Source: Stutzerimonas stutzeri (GTDB lineage: Bacteria > Pseudomonadota > Gammaproteobacteria > Pseudomonadales > Pseudomonadaceae). Taken from it: 64,000 nt of DNA. The first letter of the stretch is position 1, and each line of letters opens with the position of its first letter. The notes beneath the pieces are model-generated. The model was given only the letters and a program-made list of their open reading frames with translations. It did no database searches and was not told where the DNA came from. The stretch lies in assembly GCA_019056435.1 (NCBI GenBank), contig CP077641.1:2728001-2792000 (forward strand), given 5' to 3'. Shown piece after piece: positions 8,451 through 18,674 of the stretch. Made by a program: the position numbers and the translations under genes.

Positions 8451-10576
8451 TTACTCCGCGGCGTTGTTTTTCGCCATGGCGTGTTCCAGCCCGAGATAGT
8501 CCAGAAGGATGTGCCCGCTTTCGGTGAGATAGGCATCGTCTTCCGGTTTGAGCTTCTCGTCCTCATGCGGCGTGTTTTCATCCTCGCTTTCCAGCTTGGC
8601 CAGCGGCTCCTCCCCTTGGCCTGGCGTCGCGCGTTTTCCAGGGCCAGTTGGCGCTGCTCGATGCGCTCCTGCTGCGCCTTGCGCTTTTCCTCGTTCAGGC
8701 TTACGGAGGTTTCATGAGCCAGTTCCTGGGCGAGTGCCAGCCGGTCCCGGGTGAAGACGAAGTCCGCATTGTCCCCGGTGCGCTTGTCGTGACGGGCCTT
8801 GAGCTCGGCGAGGAAGGGCTTGAACGGATTCATATCCGGTGTGATCGCCGCGCGAATACTGTCCCAAGGCATGGCCTCGGGCAGGGCGCTTTCGCCAATT
8901 TCCTTGGTGTCGACGTTGGCGGGGTAAGAGATGTCTGGAATCACCCCTTGGTGCTGGGTGCTTTGGCCAGACACGCGATAGAACTTGGCCAGGGTCAGCT
9001 TGAGTTCGCCATGATTGAGCGGCTGGACGGTCTGCACCGTACCCTTGCCGAAGGTTTGGCCACCGAGGATCAGCGCCCGATGGTAGTCCTGCATGGCGCC
9101 GGCGAAAATCTCCGAGGCCGAGGCGGACAGCCGGTTGACCAGCACGGCCAGCGGGCCTTTGTAGAAGGCGCCTTTCTGCTCGTCCGCCAGCACGTCCACG
9201 CGACCATCGCTGTTACGGACCAGGACGGTCGGTCCTTGGTCGATGAACAGCCCGGTCAGCTCGGTGGCTTCCTGAAGCGAGCCGCCGCCATTGTTACGCA
9301 GATCGATCACGACGCCGTCGACCTGTTCTTCCTCCAGCTCCGTGAGCAGCTTCTTCACGTCGCGAGTGGTGCTCTTGTAATCCTTGTCGCCGGCGCGGAG
9401 CGCCTTGAAGTCGAGATAGAACGCGGGGATCTCGATCACGCCGAGCTTGAAGTCGCGCCCTTCATGAGAGAGGTTCAGCACGGATTTCTTCGCGGCCTGC
9501 TCCTCCAGTTTGACGGCTTCGCGCGTGATGGCGACCACCTTGCTGGTCTGGTCGTTCGGCGCGTTGCTGGCGGGAATGATCTCCAGGCGAACCACCGACC
9601 CCTTCGGTCCGCGGATGAGCTTGACCACCTCGTCGAGTCGCCAGCCGATCACGTCGACCATTTCGTCGTCACTCTGACCTACAGCGATGATTTTGTCCGC
9701 GGGTGCAATCTGCTTGCTCTTCTCGGCAGGACCGGCCGGGACGAGGCGCACCACCTTGACGTGCTCGTTGTCGCTCTGCAGAACCGCCCCTATGCCTTCG
9801 AGGGAGAGGCTCATATTGATGTCGAAGTTCTCGGCGTTATCCGGCGACAGGTACTGGGTATGAGGATCGTAGGACTGCGCGAAGGCGTTGATGTAGGCCT
9901 GGAACACGTCTTCACCGCGGGTCTGTTCGAGCCGCGATAGCTGGTTCCTGTAGCGTTTGGTGAGCAGCTCCTCGATCGCCTTGGGCTCCTTGCCAGCCAG
10001 CTTGAGCCGCAGGATCTCGTCCTTGACGCGCTTGCGCCACAGGTCGTCGAGCTCGGCTTCGTCCTTCGGCCAGGCGGCGTTTTCGCGATCGACCAGCAAC
10101 TCTTCGTCGACGGTGAAATCGAAGCTGTCGACGCCTTTTTCCAACAGCGACAAGGCGTACTGCAGTCGGCTACGAAGCCGCTCCAACTGAACCTTGTAGA
10201 TGGCAAAGCCGGGTTCGAGATTGCCGTTGCGCAGGAAGTCGTCGAACTGGTTGCGCCAGGCCTTGAACTCGTCGATGTCGCCCGCGGTGAAATAGCTGCG
10301 CGATGGATCGAGCATTTCGATGTAGCTGTCGAAGATCTTCGCCGAGCGGGCATCGTTCAGAGGGGGCTTGTTGTAGTGATGCCGCTTGAGCAGCTCCACG
10401 ATATTGAGGCTGGCGATCACCTGGTCGCGATCAGGCTGGAGGTAATCCCAGTCGTGTCCCTCGGAGGGCTTGGCCAGGGCGCTCGACGCCTGGAAGCCCA
10501 GGAGCAGGGCGACTACGCCAGCAGTCAAGCTGCGTTTAAGGTCGAAGGGGCGGCGCGTGGCTTGGTTATAACGCAT
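8451..10576 (-). CDS. prc: Carboxy-terminal (tail-specific) protease Prc (frameshift near 3' end)
   Basis: Repaired length is 708 residues. A signal peptide (LTAGVVALLLGFQASSALA) directs it to the periplasm. An N-terminal helical domain is followed by a PDZ domain (LSLEGIGAVL, then VVRLVPAGPA) and the S41 protease core. The presumed Ser is in SASASEIFAGAMQDY and the Lys in TFGKGTVQ. Prc removes C-terminal tails from periplasmic proteins; in P. aeruginosa the homologue AlgO affects the alginate anti-sigma pathway. One C is missing from the CCCC run at 8612-8615. Adding it replaces a nonsense tail with the acidic family-like ending and a TAA at 8451. Confidence 0.93.
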
Positions 10577-10835
10577 ATAGGGCCATCATGTTCAGGGGCC
10601 GGGACGTGATGTCCGACGGGGATAACAACAGCCCGATGGTAACTGCCCGCTGGCGTGCGTGACAGATCGCGCGTCACACTTGCAGGACAGCGTTACCCTG
10701 AGGCACTGCGAGCCCTGCCTAGGTTCCACGCGGGGGAAACGGCAGGTAGCCTAGTCCGGCGATCTATCAAAAAAGCCTGCATCGCCAGCGAGAAACGGTT
10801 GGGCGGGCACAGGTACGAACCACTATGGAGGCAGC
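10577..10835. other. Divergent intergenic region between prc and the quinone reductase gene
   Basis: This 259-base gap lies between two divergently transcribed genes and should hold promoters for both. I see no RNA gene or strong hairpin. A GGAGG ribosome binding site just before 10836 serves the quinone reductase gene. Confidence 0.5.
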
Positions 10836-11795
10836 ATGAAGGCATTGCAAGGCATCGAAGGGCAGCTTGAGTGGACCGAGCGCAGCGCGCCTGAATGTGG
10901 TGCGGGTCAGGTTCGCATTCGCGTAGCGGCTGCCGGCCTCAATCGGGCGGATCTGCTGCAGCGTGCGGGGCTTTATCCGCCACCGCCCGGCGTCACCGAT
11001 ATCCTCGGACTGGAGTGCGCCGGTGTGGTCACCGAGGTCGGCAGCGATGTAACACACCGGGTCGGCGACCGGGTGTGTGCCCTGCTGGCCGGCGGTGGTA
11101 TGGCGGAGCAGGTCGTGGTCGATGGTCGCCATGCACTGCCAGTGCCGGAAGGGCTTTCGCTGACCGAAGCTGCGGTCATCCCGGAGGTCTATGCGACCGC
11201 CTGGCTGAACCTGTTCCGCCTGGGCAATATCCAGCCTGGTGAAAAGGTGCTTCTGCATGCTGGGGCCAGCGGCGTGGGATCGGCCGGCATTCAGCTCTGC
11301 AAGGTCTTCGGCAACCCCTGCTGGGTCAGCGTGGGGTCGGCGGAGCGGCTGGCCTATTGCGAGTCGCTGGGTGCGCAGGGCGGTGTGCTGCGTGAGGAGT
11401 CACTCGATGCGCTCAAGGACTTTGGACCGTTCGACATGATTCTCGACCCGGTCGGTGGAAAGTACGCGGCGCTCAACAGCCAGCTGCTGGCGACCGACGG
11501 GCGCTGGGTGATCATCGGCCTGATGGGCGGGCGCAAGGCCGAGATGGATCTGGCAGCCCTGCTTGCCAAGCGTGTGCAGGTGATCGGCTCGACCCTACGT
11601 AGCCGTGATGCGGACTACAAGGCAGCGCTGCTGGCGGAACTGCAGGAAAAAACCTGGCCCCTGTTTGCCAACAGAACCCTTGCCACCCGACTGGAGCGCA
11701 GCTTCCCCATCGGGGACGTCGAGGCTGCATTCGCCGCCCTGGCCAGTAATCAGATTTCCGGCAAGGTGGCGTTGGTCATCGACGACAGCCTCTGA
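10836..11795 (+). CDS. NAD(P)H:quinone oxidoreductase, PIG3-type MDR family
   Basis: A 319-residue medium-chain dehydrogenase/reductase without the zinc ligands of alcohol dehydrogenases. The N-terminal GroES-like domain contains AAAGLNRADLLQRAGLYPPP, the PIG3/quinone reductase signature. The Rossmann nucleotide-binding motif is HAGASGVGSAGIQLCK. Such enzymes reduce quinones or alpha,beta-unsaturated carbonyls with NADPH in the cytosol. It has a strong GGAGG ribosome binding site and is divergent from prc. The exact substrate cannot be told from sequence. Confidence 0.88.
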   Translation: MKALQGIEGQLEWTERSAPECGAGQVRIRVAAAGLNRADLLQRAGLYPPPPGVTDILGLECAGVVTEVGSDVTHRVGDRVCALLAGGGMAEQVVVDGRHALPVPEGLSLTEAAVIPEVYATAWLNLFRLGNIQPGEKVLLHAGASGVGSAGIQLCKVFGNPCWVSVGSAERLAYCESLGAQGGVLREESLDALKDFGPFDMILDPVGGKYAALNSQLLATDGRWVIIGLMGGRKAEMDLAALLAKRVQVIGSTLRSRDADYKAALLAELQEKTWPLFANRTLATRLERSFPIGDVEAAFAALASNQISGKVALVIDDSL

Positions 11796-11807
11796 CGCGC
11801 CAGTGAC

Positions 11808-13097
11808 TCAGGGCAGCTCGGCGCTCGAATAGAAGGCGCCGAGTACTTTCACCAGCTGTGCCAGGTCACGGCTGCCCGCCAGTTCCCGGATCGAATGCAT
11901 GCCAAAGGTGGGCAGGCCGATGTCGACGGTGCGAACACCGAGCTGACTGGCCGTGATCGGCCCGATCGTCGAACCGCAGCCCATGTCACTGCGGGTCACG
12001 AAGCTCTGGACCGACACTTCGTTTTCCAGGCACAGGTGACGGAAGAAGCCAGCCGTCTCGCTGCTCGTCGCGTAGCGTTGGTTGCTGTTGACCTTGATCA
12101 CCGGGCCGGCATTGAGCTTCGGGCCGTGATTGCCATCGTGCTTGTCGGCGTAGTTCGGGTGCACGGCGTGGGCATTGTCGGCGGAGATCAGCAGCGACCG
12201 GTTGACGCTGCGCTGGAAACCGTCACCCTCGGGCAGCACCCGGCGCAGCACCTGCTCCAGGAAGGGGCCGTCGGCCCCGCACATCGACGTCGAGCCGACC
12301 TCTTCATGATCGGTGCAGACGAGCACGCAGGTTTCCTCGCGTCCCGCATGCAGCAGCGCTTGCAGGCCGGCGTAGCAGGACAGCAGGTTGTCCAGCCGTG
12401 CACCGGCGATGAAGTCACCATTCAGGCCGATCAAGGCGGCTGGCTGGGTGTCGTAAAAGCTGAGTTCGAAGTCCAGCACGACATCGGCGACCAAGCCGTG
12501 CTCGCGGCTCAGTTGGTCGGCCAGCAAGGCGCGAAAGTCCGGTCGTTCCTCGCTGGCGACCTGGGCCAGGATCGGCGGCAACTCGTTCTGCGCATTGATC
12601 GCCCAGCCCTGGTTGGCCTCTCGATTGAGATGGATCGCCAGGCTGGGGATCACTGCGATGGGTAGCTGGAAGTCGATCAATTGACTTTCGATCCGGCCGT
12701 CGCGGCTATAGGTGACGCGCCCGGCCAGGGACAGGTCGCGATCGAACCAGGGGGCGAGCAAGGCGCCGCCGTAGACTTCCACACCCAGTTGCCAGAAGCC
12801 CTGGCGCTGCAGCTCCGGCTGCGGCTTGACGCGCAGACAGGGGCTGTCGGTATGCGCGCCGACCAGGCGCACGCCATGCTCGGTGACCGGCTTGGTGCCC
12901 AGCTGGAAGGCGATGATTGCTGAGTCGTTACGCGTCACGTAGTAGCGCCCGCCCGCTTCGGTCTGCCAGGTCTCCTTCTCATCCAGCGCCCTGAAACCGG
13001 CTGCCTGAAGGCTGCGAGCGAGGCTGCGCGTGGCATGGAAGGGCGTGGGGGACGCCTTGAGATAGTCGATCAGACCCTGGTTGAGTTCGTCGCGCAT
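11808..13097 (-). CDS. apeB: M18-family aminopeptidase ApeB
   Basis: This 429-residue zinc aminopeptidase shows the M18 metal ligands in order: GAHTDSPC (His), ARLDNLLS (bridging Asp), CTDHEEVGS (catalytic Glu-Glu) and FGMHSIRE (C-terminal His). The family removes N-terminal acidic or neutral residues from peptides in the cytoplasm. It has a GGAGCTCCC-like Shine-Dalgarno region and a clear ATG. It follows rluA on the same strand with about 180 bases between them. It is convergent with the quinone reductase gene. Confidence 0.93.
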   Translation of the reverse strand: MRDELNQGLIDYLKASPTPFHATRSLARSLQAAGFRALDEKETWQTEAGGRYYVTRNDSAIIAFQLGTKPVTEHGVRLVGAHTDSPCLRVKPQPELQRQGFWQLGVEVYGGALLAPWFDRDLSLAGRVTYSRDGRIESQLIDFQLPIAVIPSLAIHLNREANQGWAINAQNELPPILAQVASEERPDFRALLADQLSREHGLVADVVLDFELSFYDTQPAALIGLNGDFIAGARLDNLLSCYAGLQALLHAGREETCVLVCTDHEEVGSTSMCGADGPFLEQVLRRVLPEGDGFQRSVNRSLLISADNAHAVHPNYADKHDGNHGPKLNAGPVIKVNSNQRYATSSETAGFFRHLCLENEVSVQSFVTRSDMGCGSTIGPITASQLGVRTVDIGLPTFGMHSIRELAGSRDLAQLVKVLGAFYSSAELP

Positions 13098-13147
13098 GGG
13101 GAGCTCCTGGCTGCAAGGCTGGAAAGTTTATCGGATTAGACGCCTGC

Positions 13148-13194
13148 CGTATGGCCTCGGTAGCGTCTCGCGACGACTGAACGCAGGCCATACG
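13148..13194. repeat. Inverted repeat between rluA and apeB
   Basis: CGTATGGCCT (13148-13157) is exactly complementary to AGGCCATACG (13185-13194), giving a 10-bp stem with a 27-base loop. It lies downstream of the repaired rluA stop and upstream of apeB. No T-run follows on either strand, so it is a weak terminator candidate or an RNA processing structure. Confidence 0.45.
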
Positions 13195-13278
13195 CTTTCC
13201 TTGCTGGTGGGCAGGCTTGCGTCCGATGACCGGCTTGGGACTGCGTCGCTCTGGGGGTGTTGAGTGCAGGCCCTCAGG

Positions 13279-13913
13279 CTAGAAGGGCGCCGGGCAATCG
13301 AAGCGCAGACGCTCGCCGGTCTGGGGTGGGTCAGCGATAGCATGCTGGCGTGCAGGCAAAGGCGCCCGTGTGCGGCCAGGGCCTGCTCGTGGGCGTAGAG
13401 GCGATCACCCAGCAAGGGATGGCCGATCGACAACATGTGAACGCGTAGCTGATGCGAGCGACCTGTGATCGGCGTCAGTTCGACCCGGCTGTAGTACTCA
13501 TGGCGTTGCAGGACCCGCCAGTAGGTGAGGGCGTGCTTGCCGAGTTCGTGGTCGACGACGTGACGGGGTTTGGTCGGCGGATCATAGCGCAGGGGGAGGT
13601 CGATACTGCCGCTGTCCTGCTCGGGCTGGCCCCAACACAGCGCGGTGTAGGCCTTCTCTGTCTCCCGGTCGTGAAACTGGCGGGACAGTTCGCGATGGCT
13701 GTCGGCGTCGCGAGCCAGCACGATCAGGCCGGACGTTTCCCAGTCCAGGCGGTGCACGATCAGGGCCTCTGGATAACCGTTTTCCTGCAGCCGGGTGATG
13801 AGGCAGTCCTTGTTGTCCTCCGCTCGGCCGGGTACGGACAACAGCAGGGTTGGCTTGTTGATCACCAGCAGGGCGGGATCCTGGTGGACGATCTGGATGT
13901 TGCTCAGGGGCAT
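13279..13913 (-). CDS. rluA: RluA-family 23S rRNA/tRNA pseudouridine synthase (frameshift at 3' end)
   Basis: Repaired length is 211 residues, matching short RluA enzymes that lack an S4 domain. The catalytic loop HRLDWETSG carries the Asp essential for pseudouridine formation. The motifs YWRVLQRHE and ITGRSHQLRVHMLSIGHPLL are also typical. The enzyme isomerises specific uridines in 23S rRNA and some tRNAs. One C is missing from the run seen as GGGG at 13323-13326. Inserting it gives LTHPQTGERLRFDCPAPF and a TAG at 13279, the expected C-terminus. The gene follows minE closely, as in other pseudomonads. Confidence 0.9.
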
Positions 13914-13981
13914 GTGGGTTCCAGAAACGAAATCGGCGACCGGGCACTGCCAGGTCGCCGATCAACTGCGAGGTTGGTCCG

Positions 13982-14239
13982 TCAACGGTCCGGCAGGGTG
14001 ATGTTCAGCTCGAGAATCGAGCAGCTGCCCTGATCTTCGAGGGCGACCTGCACCTGGTCATTGTCGATGTTGACGTATTTGCGAATCACCTCGACCAGCT
14101 CTTTCTGAAGGGCCGGCAGGTAGTCCGGCTGGGTCCGCTGGCCGCGCTCGTGAGCGACGATGATCTGCAGGCGTTCCTTCGCGATGTTAGCTGGCGTTTC
14201 CTTCTTCTTGCGTTCGCGGAAGAAGTCGAGGATGTTCAT
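13982..14239 (-). CDS. minE: Cell division topological factor MinE
   Basis: An 85-residue protein with the N-terminal membrane-targeting and anti-MinCD segment ([20 protein letters not shown] followed by [12 protein letters not shown]). The C-terminal topological specificity domain contains [13 protein letters not shown]. It stimulates MinD ATPase and drives pole-to-pole oscillation that keeps Z-rings at midcell. Its ATG overlaps the stop of minD by four bases, so it is translationally coupled. Confidence 0.97.
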   Translation of the reverse strand: MNILDFFRERKKKETPANIAKERLQIIVAHERGQRTQPDYLPALQKELVEVIRKYVNIDNDQVQVALEDQGSCSILELNITLPDR

Positions 14240-15051
14240 TCGCGGCCTCCAAACAGCCGTTGCAGGAAGCCCTGCTTCTTGACATCAAGGAAGCGATGAT
14301 TGACTTCCTTGCCCAGCAGGCGATCGACGGCATCGCTGTACGCCTGGCCGGCGTCGCTCTGGTCGTCGAGGATGACCGGTACGCCCTGGTTGGATGCTTT
14401 CAGCACAGCCTGGGATTCTGGAATAACGCCCAGCAGGCGGATCGACAGGATCTCTTCGACGTCCTCGACGCCCAGCATTTCGCCTTTGACCACACGCTCG
14501 GGGTTGTAGCGGGTCAGCAACAGGTGTTCCTTGATCGGGTCCTCGCCGTTCTCGGCGCGGCGCGACTTGCTGGCCAGCAGGCCCAGCATGCGGTCGGAGT
14601 CACGTACCGAGGATACTTCGGGGTTGGTGACGACGATCGCTTCGTCAGCGAAGTACATGGCCAGGTGGGCACCTTTCTCGATGCCTGCGGGCGAGTCGCA
14701 GATGACGTATTCGAAGTTTTCGGCGAGCTCGTCGATCACCTTTCCGACGCCTTCCTGGGTCAGTGCGTCCTTGTCTCGCGTCTGGCTGGCGGCCAGCACA
14801 TACAGGTTCTCGAGGCGCTTGTCCTTGATCAGGGCCTGGGTGAGCGTGGCGTCGCCCTGGATCACGTTGACGAAGTCGTACACCACGCGGCGCTCGCAGC
14901 CCATGATCAGATCGAGGTTACGCAGGCCGACGTCGAAGTCGACGATGACGGTCTTGTGGCCGCGCAGAGCGAGGCCGGTACCGATGGCGGCGCTGGTAGT
15001 GGTTTTACCGACGCCACCCTTGCCGGAAGTGACTACGAGGATCTTGGCCAA
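14236..15051 (-). CDS. minD: Septum site-determining ATPase MinD
   Basis: A 271-residue ParA/MinD-type ATPase with the deviant Walker A motif ([18 protein letters not shown]), the switch regions [15 protein letters not shown] and [11 protein letters not shown], and a C-terminal amphipathic membrane-targeting helix ([12 protein letters not shown]). It binds the membrane with ATP and recruits MinC to block FtsZ at the poles. It lies between minC and minE in the canonical minCDE operon. Confidence 0.98.
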   Translation of the reverse strand: MAKILVVTSGKGGVGKTTTSAAIGTGLALRGHKTVIVDFDVGLRNLDLIMGCERRVVYDFVNVIQGDATLTQALIKDKRLENLYVLAASQTRDKDALTQEGVGKVIDELAENFEYVICDSPAGIEKGAHLAMYFADEAIVVTNPEVSSVRDSDRMLGLLASKSRRAENGEDPIKEHLLLTRYNPERVVKGEMLGVEDVEEILSIRLLGVIPESQAVLKASNQGVPVILDDQSDAGQAYSDAVDRLLGKEVNHRFLDVKKQGFLQRLFGGRE

Positions 15052-15142
15052 GGTGATTCACCCTAAAATGGAGGTCGGGTCCCGAGCCGATTTGGCTTCG
15101 GGATTGCCCGTTCTGGTGCTTGAAAAATTGCGGCAGTATCCG

Positions 15143-15869
15143 TTAAAGGCGGGTGATGTTCAACACGTCGCCGGATAGCTTCATCTGTACGGCTTCAGCC
15201 CATAGCGGGTCTCGCCGGAGGTCTTCGGCGACCTTGTACTGGCCGGCGATCGAGACCATTTCCGCAGCCAGTTGCTGACAGAAGATACGAGCGTTGGCGT
15301 CACCCTTGATGCCGGCCAGCGCCCGCCCGCGCAGCGGGCCGTACATGGATGTTGCCATCGGCGAGAAGTTCCGCACCGGGGCTGACAGCGGCCAGCACGA
15401 TCAGATCGCCGCCCTGGGCGTAGACCTGCTGGCCGCCGCGGATTGGCGTGGTCACGACCCGCGTTGGGCGATAGACCGGCTCCGCCGGCTTGGGCGCCTC
15501 GGCTGCTGCCTTGGTGATATCCAGCTTGCGTTCGCGCGCGCCGGAAGGTGGCAGTACCGGGATGTCCAGCCCGCTCGCGGCTTCGAGGACCTGCGGGTCG
15601 CCTGTGCGCAAGGCCAGCGTCCGCAGGCCGTGTTTGCGGCACAGCGCGATCAGTGCCGGCAGATCCGGTGCGGCGTCGGCGGCGAGCTTGTCCAGCGCCA
15701 GCACGAGCGGGGTGTTGTTGAAGAAGTCAGGTGCCTGCTCGACCTTGAGAGCCAGCTGCTGGTCGAGGCGTTCCAGGTCGTTCTGTGCCAATTCCAGCAC
15801 GGTGATGGCGAGCATGCTGCCCTTGAGCTGGAACACGGGCGTTTGATCGTTGGAGTCGGCTTGGCTCAT
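15143..15869 (-). CDS. minC: Septum site-determining inhibitor MinC (frameshift)
   Basis: Repaired length is 242 residues. The N-terminal domain ([20 protein letters not shown]) inhibits FtsZ polymerisation. The C-terminal beta-helix ([20 protein letters not shown], then [10 protein letters not shown]) binds MinD. The two halves are in different frames, joined near 15341-15346. The second frame resumes with [11 protein letters not shown] exactly where the conserved [16 protein letters not shown] should continue, so two bases, perhaps one GT unit, appear to be missing. The repaired gene has the usual stop and a 91-base gap to minD. Confidence 0.93.
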
Positions 15870-16029
15870 GGTCTGCCTGCTGCGGTAAATGGCGAGGACT
15901 TATAGCGGGGGCGGCGGCGCCCTGCAACCCCGGGCAAGGCAAGCGTAACGTGGCCATGCATCGAGTGGCGGCGGCAGCGTCGGTAACTTTGCCGCTAGAA
16001 TGTGCGTTTTGATTGCTTCGAGCTTGCTG

Positions 16030-16980
16030 ATGGATCGTCCCCGCTTCCGTGCCTCCTTTCTTCATCCGCGTTTCTGGCTGCTGTGGCTGGGGCTCGGCCT
16101 GTTGTGGCTGCTGGTCCAATTGCCCTATCGGGTGCAGTTGGTACTGGGCCGTATGGTGGGGGCGATCATGTACCGCGGGGCGCGCTCGCGTCGGCACATC
16201 GCCCGACGCAATCTGCAGCTCTGCTTTCCGGAACTGAGCGACGTCCGGCGCGAAGCGCTGCTGAAGGAAAATTTCGCCTCGACCGGCATCGCGCTGTTCG
16301 AGATGGCCATGAGCTGGTGGTGGCCGCCCGCGAGGCTGCAGCGCCTGGCGCATATCGAAGGGCTCGAGCACCTGCAGCGCGCCCAGGCCGACGGGCAGGG
16401 TGTGATCCTGATGGCGCTGCACTTCACCACACTGGAAATCGGCGCCGCACTGCTTGGCCAGCGCCACACCATCGACGGGATGTACCGCGAGCACAAGAAC
16501 GCGCTGTTCGATTTCATCCAGCGGCGCGGCCGCGAGCGTCACAACCTGGATGCCAGTGCCATCGAGCGGGAAGACGTACGGGCCATGCTCAAGGCGCTGC
16601 GCGCCGGGCGCGCGATCTGGTATGCGCCGGATCAGGACTATGGCCGCAAGCAGAGCCTGTTCGTGCCCTGGTTCGGTATCAACGCGGCGACCGTGACGGC
16701 CACGACCAAATTTGCACGGCTGGGCCGGGCGCAGGTGGTTCCTTATACGCAGGTGCGCCTGGCCGATGGTTCCGGTTACCGAATGGTGATTCACGCGCCG
16801 CTGGCGGACTTTCCAGGTGAGAGCGAAGAGGCCGATTGCCGCCGCATCAACGAATGGATCGAAGATGCGGTTCGCCAGCATCCGGAGCAGTACCTGTGGG
16901 CTCACCGCCGCTTCAAGACGCGTCCGGAAGGCGAGCCGAACCTGTACCGCAAGCTACCGAAGAAGCCGCTCAGCTTGTAA
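16030..16980 (+). CDS. lpxL: Lipid A lauroyl/myristoyl acyltransferase (LpxL/HtrB family)
   Basis: Using the ATG at 16030 (MDRPRFRASFLHP) the protein has 316 residues. It has one N-terminal membrane segment (LLWLGLGLLWLLVQLPYRVQ) and the acyltransferase motif HFTTLE (HX4E). Further conserved blocks are MYREHKNALFDFI and WYAPDQDYG. It transfers a secondary acyl chain to lipid A at the inner membrane. An in-frame upstream ATG at 16000 is less likely because it overlaps a TAGAAT -10-like sequence. The gene is divergent from minC. Its 3' end overlaps the convergent pirin gene by 11 bases. Confidence 0.92.
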   Translation: MDRPRFRASFLHPRFWLLWLGLGLLWLLVQLPYRVQLVLGRMVGAIMYRGARSRRHIARRNLQLCFPELSDVRREALLKENFASTGIALFEMAMSWWWPPARLQRLAHIEGLEHLQRAQADGQGVILMALHFTTLEIGAALLGQRHTIDGMYREHKNALFDFIQRRGRERHNLDASAIEREDVRAMLKALRAGRAIWYAPDQDYGRKQSLFVPWFGINAATVTATTKFARLGRAQVVPYTQVRLADGSGYRMVIHAPLADFPGESEEADCRRINEWIEDAVRQHPEQYLWAHRRFKTRPEGEPNLYRKLPKKPLSL

Positions 16981-17815
16981 AAACGCCATCGCGAACATCA
17001 CGCAGTGCCTGTTCGATTTCGTCGCGGCTGTTCATCACGAAAGGGCCGTATTGCACGATGGGTTCGCCGATGGGCCGTCCGGCGATCAGCAGGACCCGCG
17101 CCCCGGTGTCGCTCGACAGCCTGAGCTCGCCCTCGTCGCTCAGCCGTGCCAGCTGGCGGGTGTCGACTGTCTTGCCCGCGACAACCAGCGAGCCTTCGTA
17201 AACATAAAGCAGGAGTCGGTGGCCCTTCGGAATGTCCGGCGAGAGGTCCGCACCGGCCGGCAGAGCCAGGTCGAAGAGCTGCGGCTCGGTGTCGGGACGC
17301 TGGACGGCGCCGGCCTGCTCGATGCCCTCGGCCGAAAAGGTGCCTGCAATGACGACGACTTTGACGCCATTGGGCAGCTTGATACGGGGGATGTCCTGCG
17401 GCGCGTAGTCCCGGTAGTCGGGCTCCTTCATCTTGCTTTTCGCCGGCAGGTTGAGCCAGAGCTGGAAGCCGCGCATCACGCCGTGCTCCTGCTGTGGCAT
17501 CTCGCTGTGGATCACGCCGCGTGCAGCGGTCATCCACTGTACGGCACCGCTTTCCAAGAGTCCGACGTTGCCCAGATGATCCTCATGGCGCATGCGGCCT
17601 TCGAGCATGTAGGTCACTGTCTCGAAGCCACGGTGGGGGTGCGGCGGGAAGCCGGCAATGTACTGGTCCGGGTCATCCGAACCGAACTCGTCGAGCATCA
17701 GGAACGGGTCGAACCGTTCCGGTTCGGTGCCACCGAAGACGCGGGTCAGGCTGACGCCAGCGCCGTCGGAGGTGGCACGGCCGGTATGGGTGGCTATCAC
17801 TTCGCGCAAGGACAT
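16970..17815 (-). CDS. Pirin-family bicupin protein
   Basis: A 281-residue bicupin. The metal-binding N-terminal cupin is visible as FPPHPHRGFETVTYMLEG, followed by ARGVIHSEMP, which contributes another His. Pirins bind Fe or Ni; bacterial members act as quercetinase-like dioxygenases or as regulators of central metabolism. The sequence does not decide between these. It has a clear ATG with a GGAGTG upstream. It is convergent with lpxL, with an 11-base overlap. Confidence 0.9.
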   Translation of the reverse strand: MSLREVIATHTGRATSDGAGVSLTRVFGGTEPERFDPFLMLDEFGSDDPDQYIAGFPPHPHRGFETVTYMLEGRMRHEDHLGNVGLLESGAVQWMTAARGVIHSEMPQQEHGVMRGFQLWLNLPAKSKMKEPDYRDYAPQDIPRIKLPNGVKVVVIAGTFSAEGIEQAGAVQRPDTEPQLFDLALPAGADLSPDIPKGHRLLLYVYEGSLVVAGKTVDTRQLARLSDEGELRLSSDTGARVLLIAGRPIGEPIVQYGPFVMNSRDEIEQALRDVRDGVFTS

Positions 17816-17906
17816 GGTGTCACTCCTCTACTTGATGTGCGGAGCTTAGCGCTGGGTTGTCGATGTGATGATGCGAAATCAGGATGGCAAGCATCGATGG
17901 TTTCGA

Positions 17907-18674
17907 TCATTCACTGATCTGCAGCTCCCGTGCACGTGTGTAGACGTAGCGAACCTTTTCGTACTCGAAGGGCGAGTTCAACTGACCGTAGCGCAGGCTG
18001 GTGGTGTGCCGGATGTCGATCAGGCGCAGCGCGGTAAGACCGAACTCGCCACCGCTGGCCTCGGCATAGCTGAAGTAGTCCACCTGGCGCTCGATGCCGA
18101 AGTCCGCAACCTGGCCGGTGGTGTCCCTGAGGTTCGACGGACCCAGTGCGGGCAGGATCAGGTAGGGCCCGTGAGGCACACCGTAAAAACCTAATGTCTG
18201 GCCGAAATCCTCGCGCGCGCGCGGCAGGCCCATGCGCGTCGCCGGGTCCCAGATGCCCCCGACCCCGAGGATGGTGTTGAATAGCAGCCTGGCCGTGGTG
18301 GTCATGGCTCGCTCGCCCTTCAGTTGCGCCAGGCTGTTGAACAGCGTCGGGATCTCACCCAGGTTGTTGAAGAAGTTGCTGACGCCTGTTCGCACGACCC
18401 TCGGGGTGACATAGCGATAGCCCCGAACCGCCGGCAGCATCACCCATTGGTCGAGGCGGTAGTTGAAGTAGTACATGCGCCGATTGAACGACTCCCAGGG
18501 GTCATAGATGTTCAGCGCATCGAAGGTGGCGCGTTCGAATTCACGCTGGTCCAGGCCCGGGTTGAATTCGAGCTGGCGCAGAGGATGAGTGAAGCCGTCT
18601 TCGTCGGTGGACGGCGTCTGACCATGGGCGATGCCGCTAACGAGCAGCAGGGCAAGCAGATGACGTCTAGCCAC
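17907..18674 (-). CDS. mlaA: MlaA/VacJ family outer-membrane lipid-asymmetry protein
   Basis: The GTG at 18674 is preferred because a GGAG lies seven bases before it; this gives 255 residues. The core shows the MlaA signature (YDPWESFNRRMYYFNYRLDQ, then FFNNLGEIPTLFNSL, and REDFGQTLGFYGVPHGPYLI). MlaA removes phospholipids from the outer leaflet of the outer membrane. The signal peptide (RRHLLALLLVSGIAHGQTP) has no lipobox Cys, so the protein would be cleaved by signal peptidase I rather than lipidated. The start overlaps the stop of the upstream hydrolase gene by eight bases, suggesting coupled expression. Confidence 0.9.
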   Translation of the reverse strand: MARRHLLALLLVSGIAHGQTPSTDEDGFTHPLRQLEFNPGLDQREFERATFDALNIYDPWESFNRRMYYFNYRLDQWVMLPAVRGYRYVTPRVVRTGVSNFFNNLGEIPTLFNSLAQLKGERAMTTTARLLFNTILGVGGIWDPATRMGLPRAREDFGQTLGFYGVPHGPYLILPALGPSNLRDTTGQVADFGIERQVDYFSYAEASGGEFGLTALRLIDIRHTTSLRYGQLNSPFEYEKVRYVYTRARELQISE

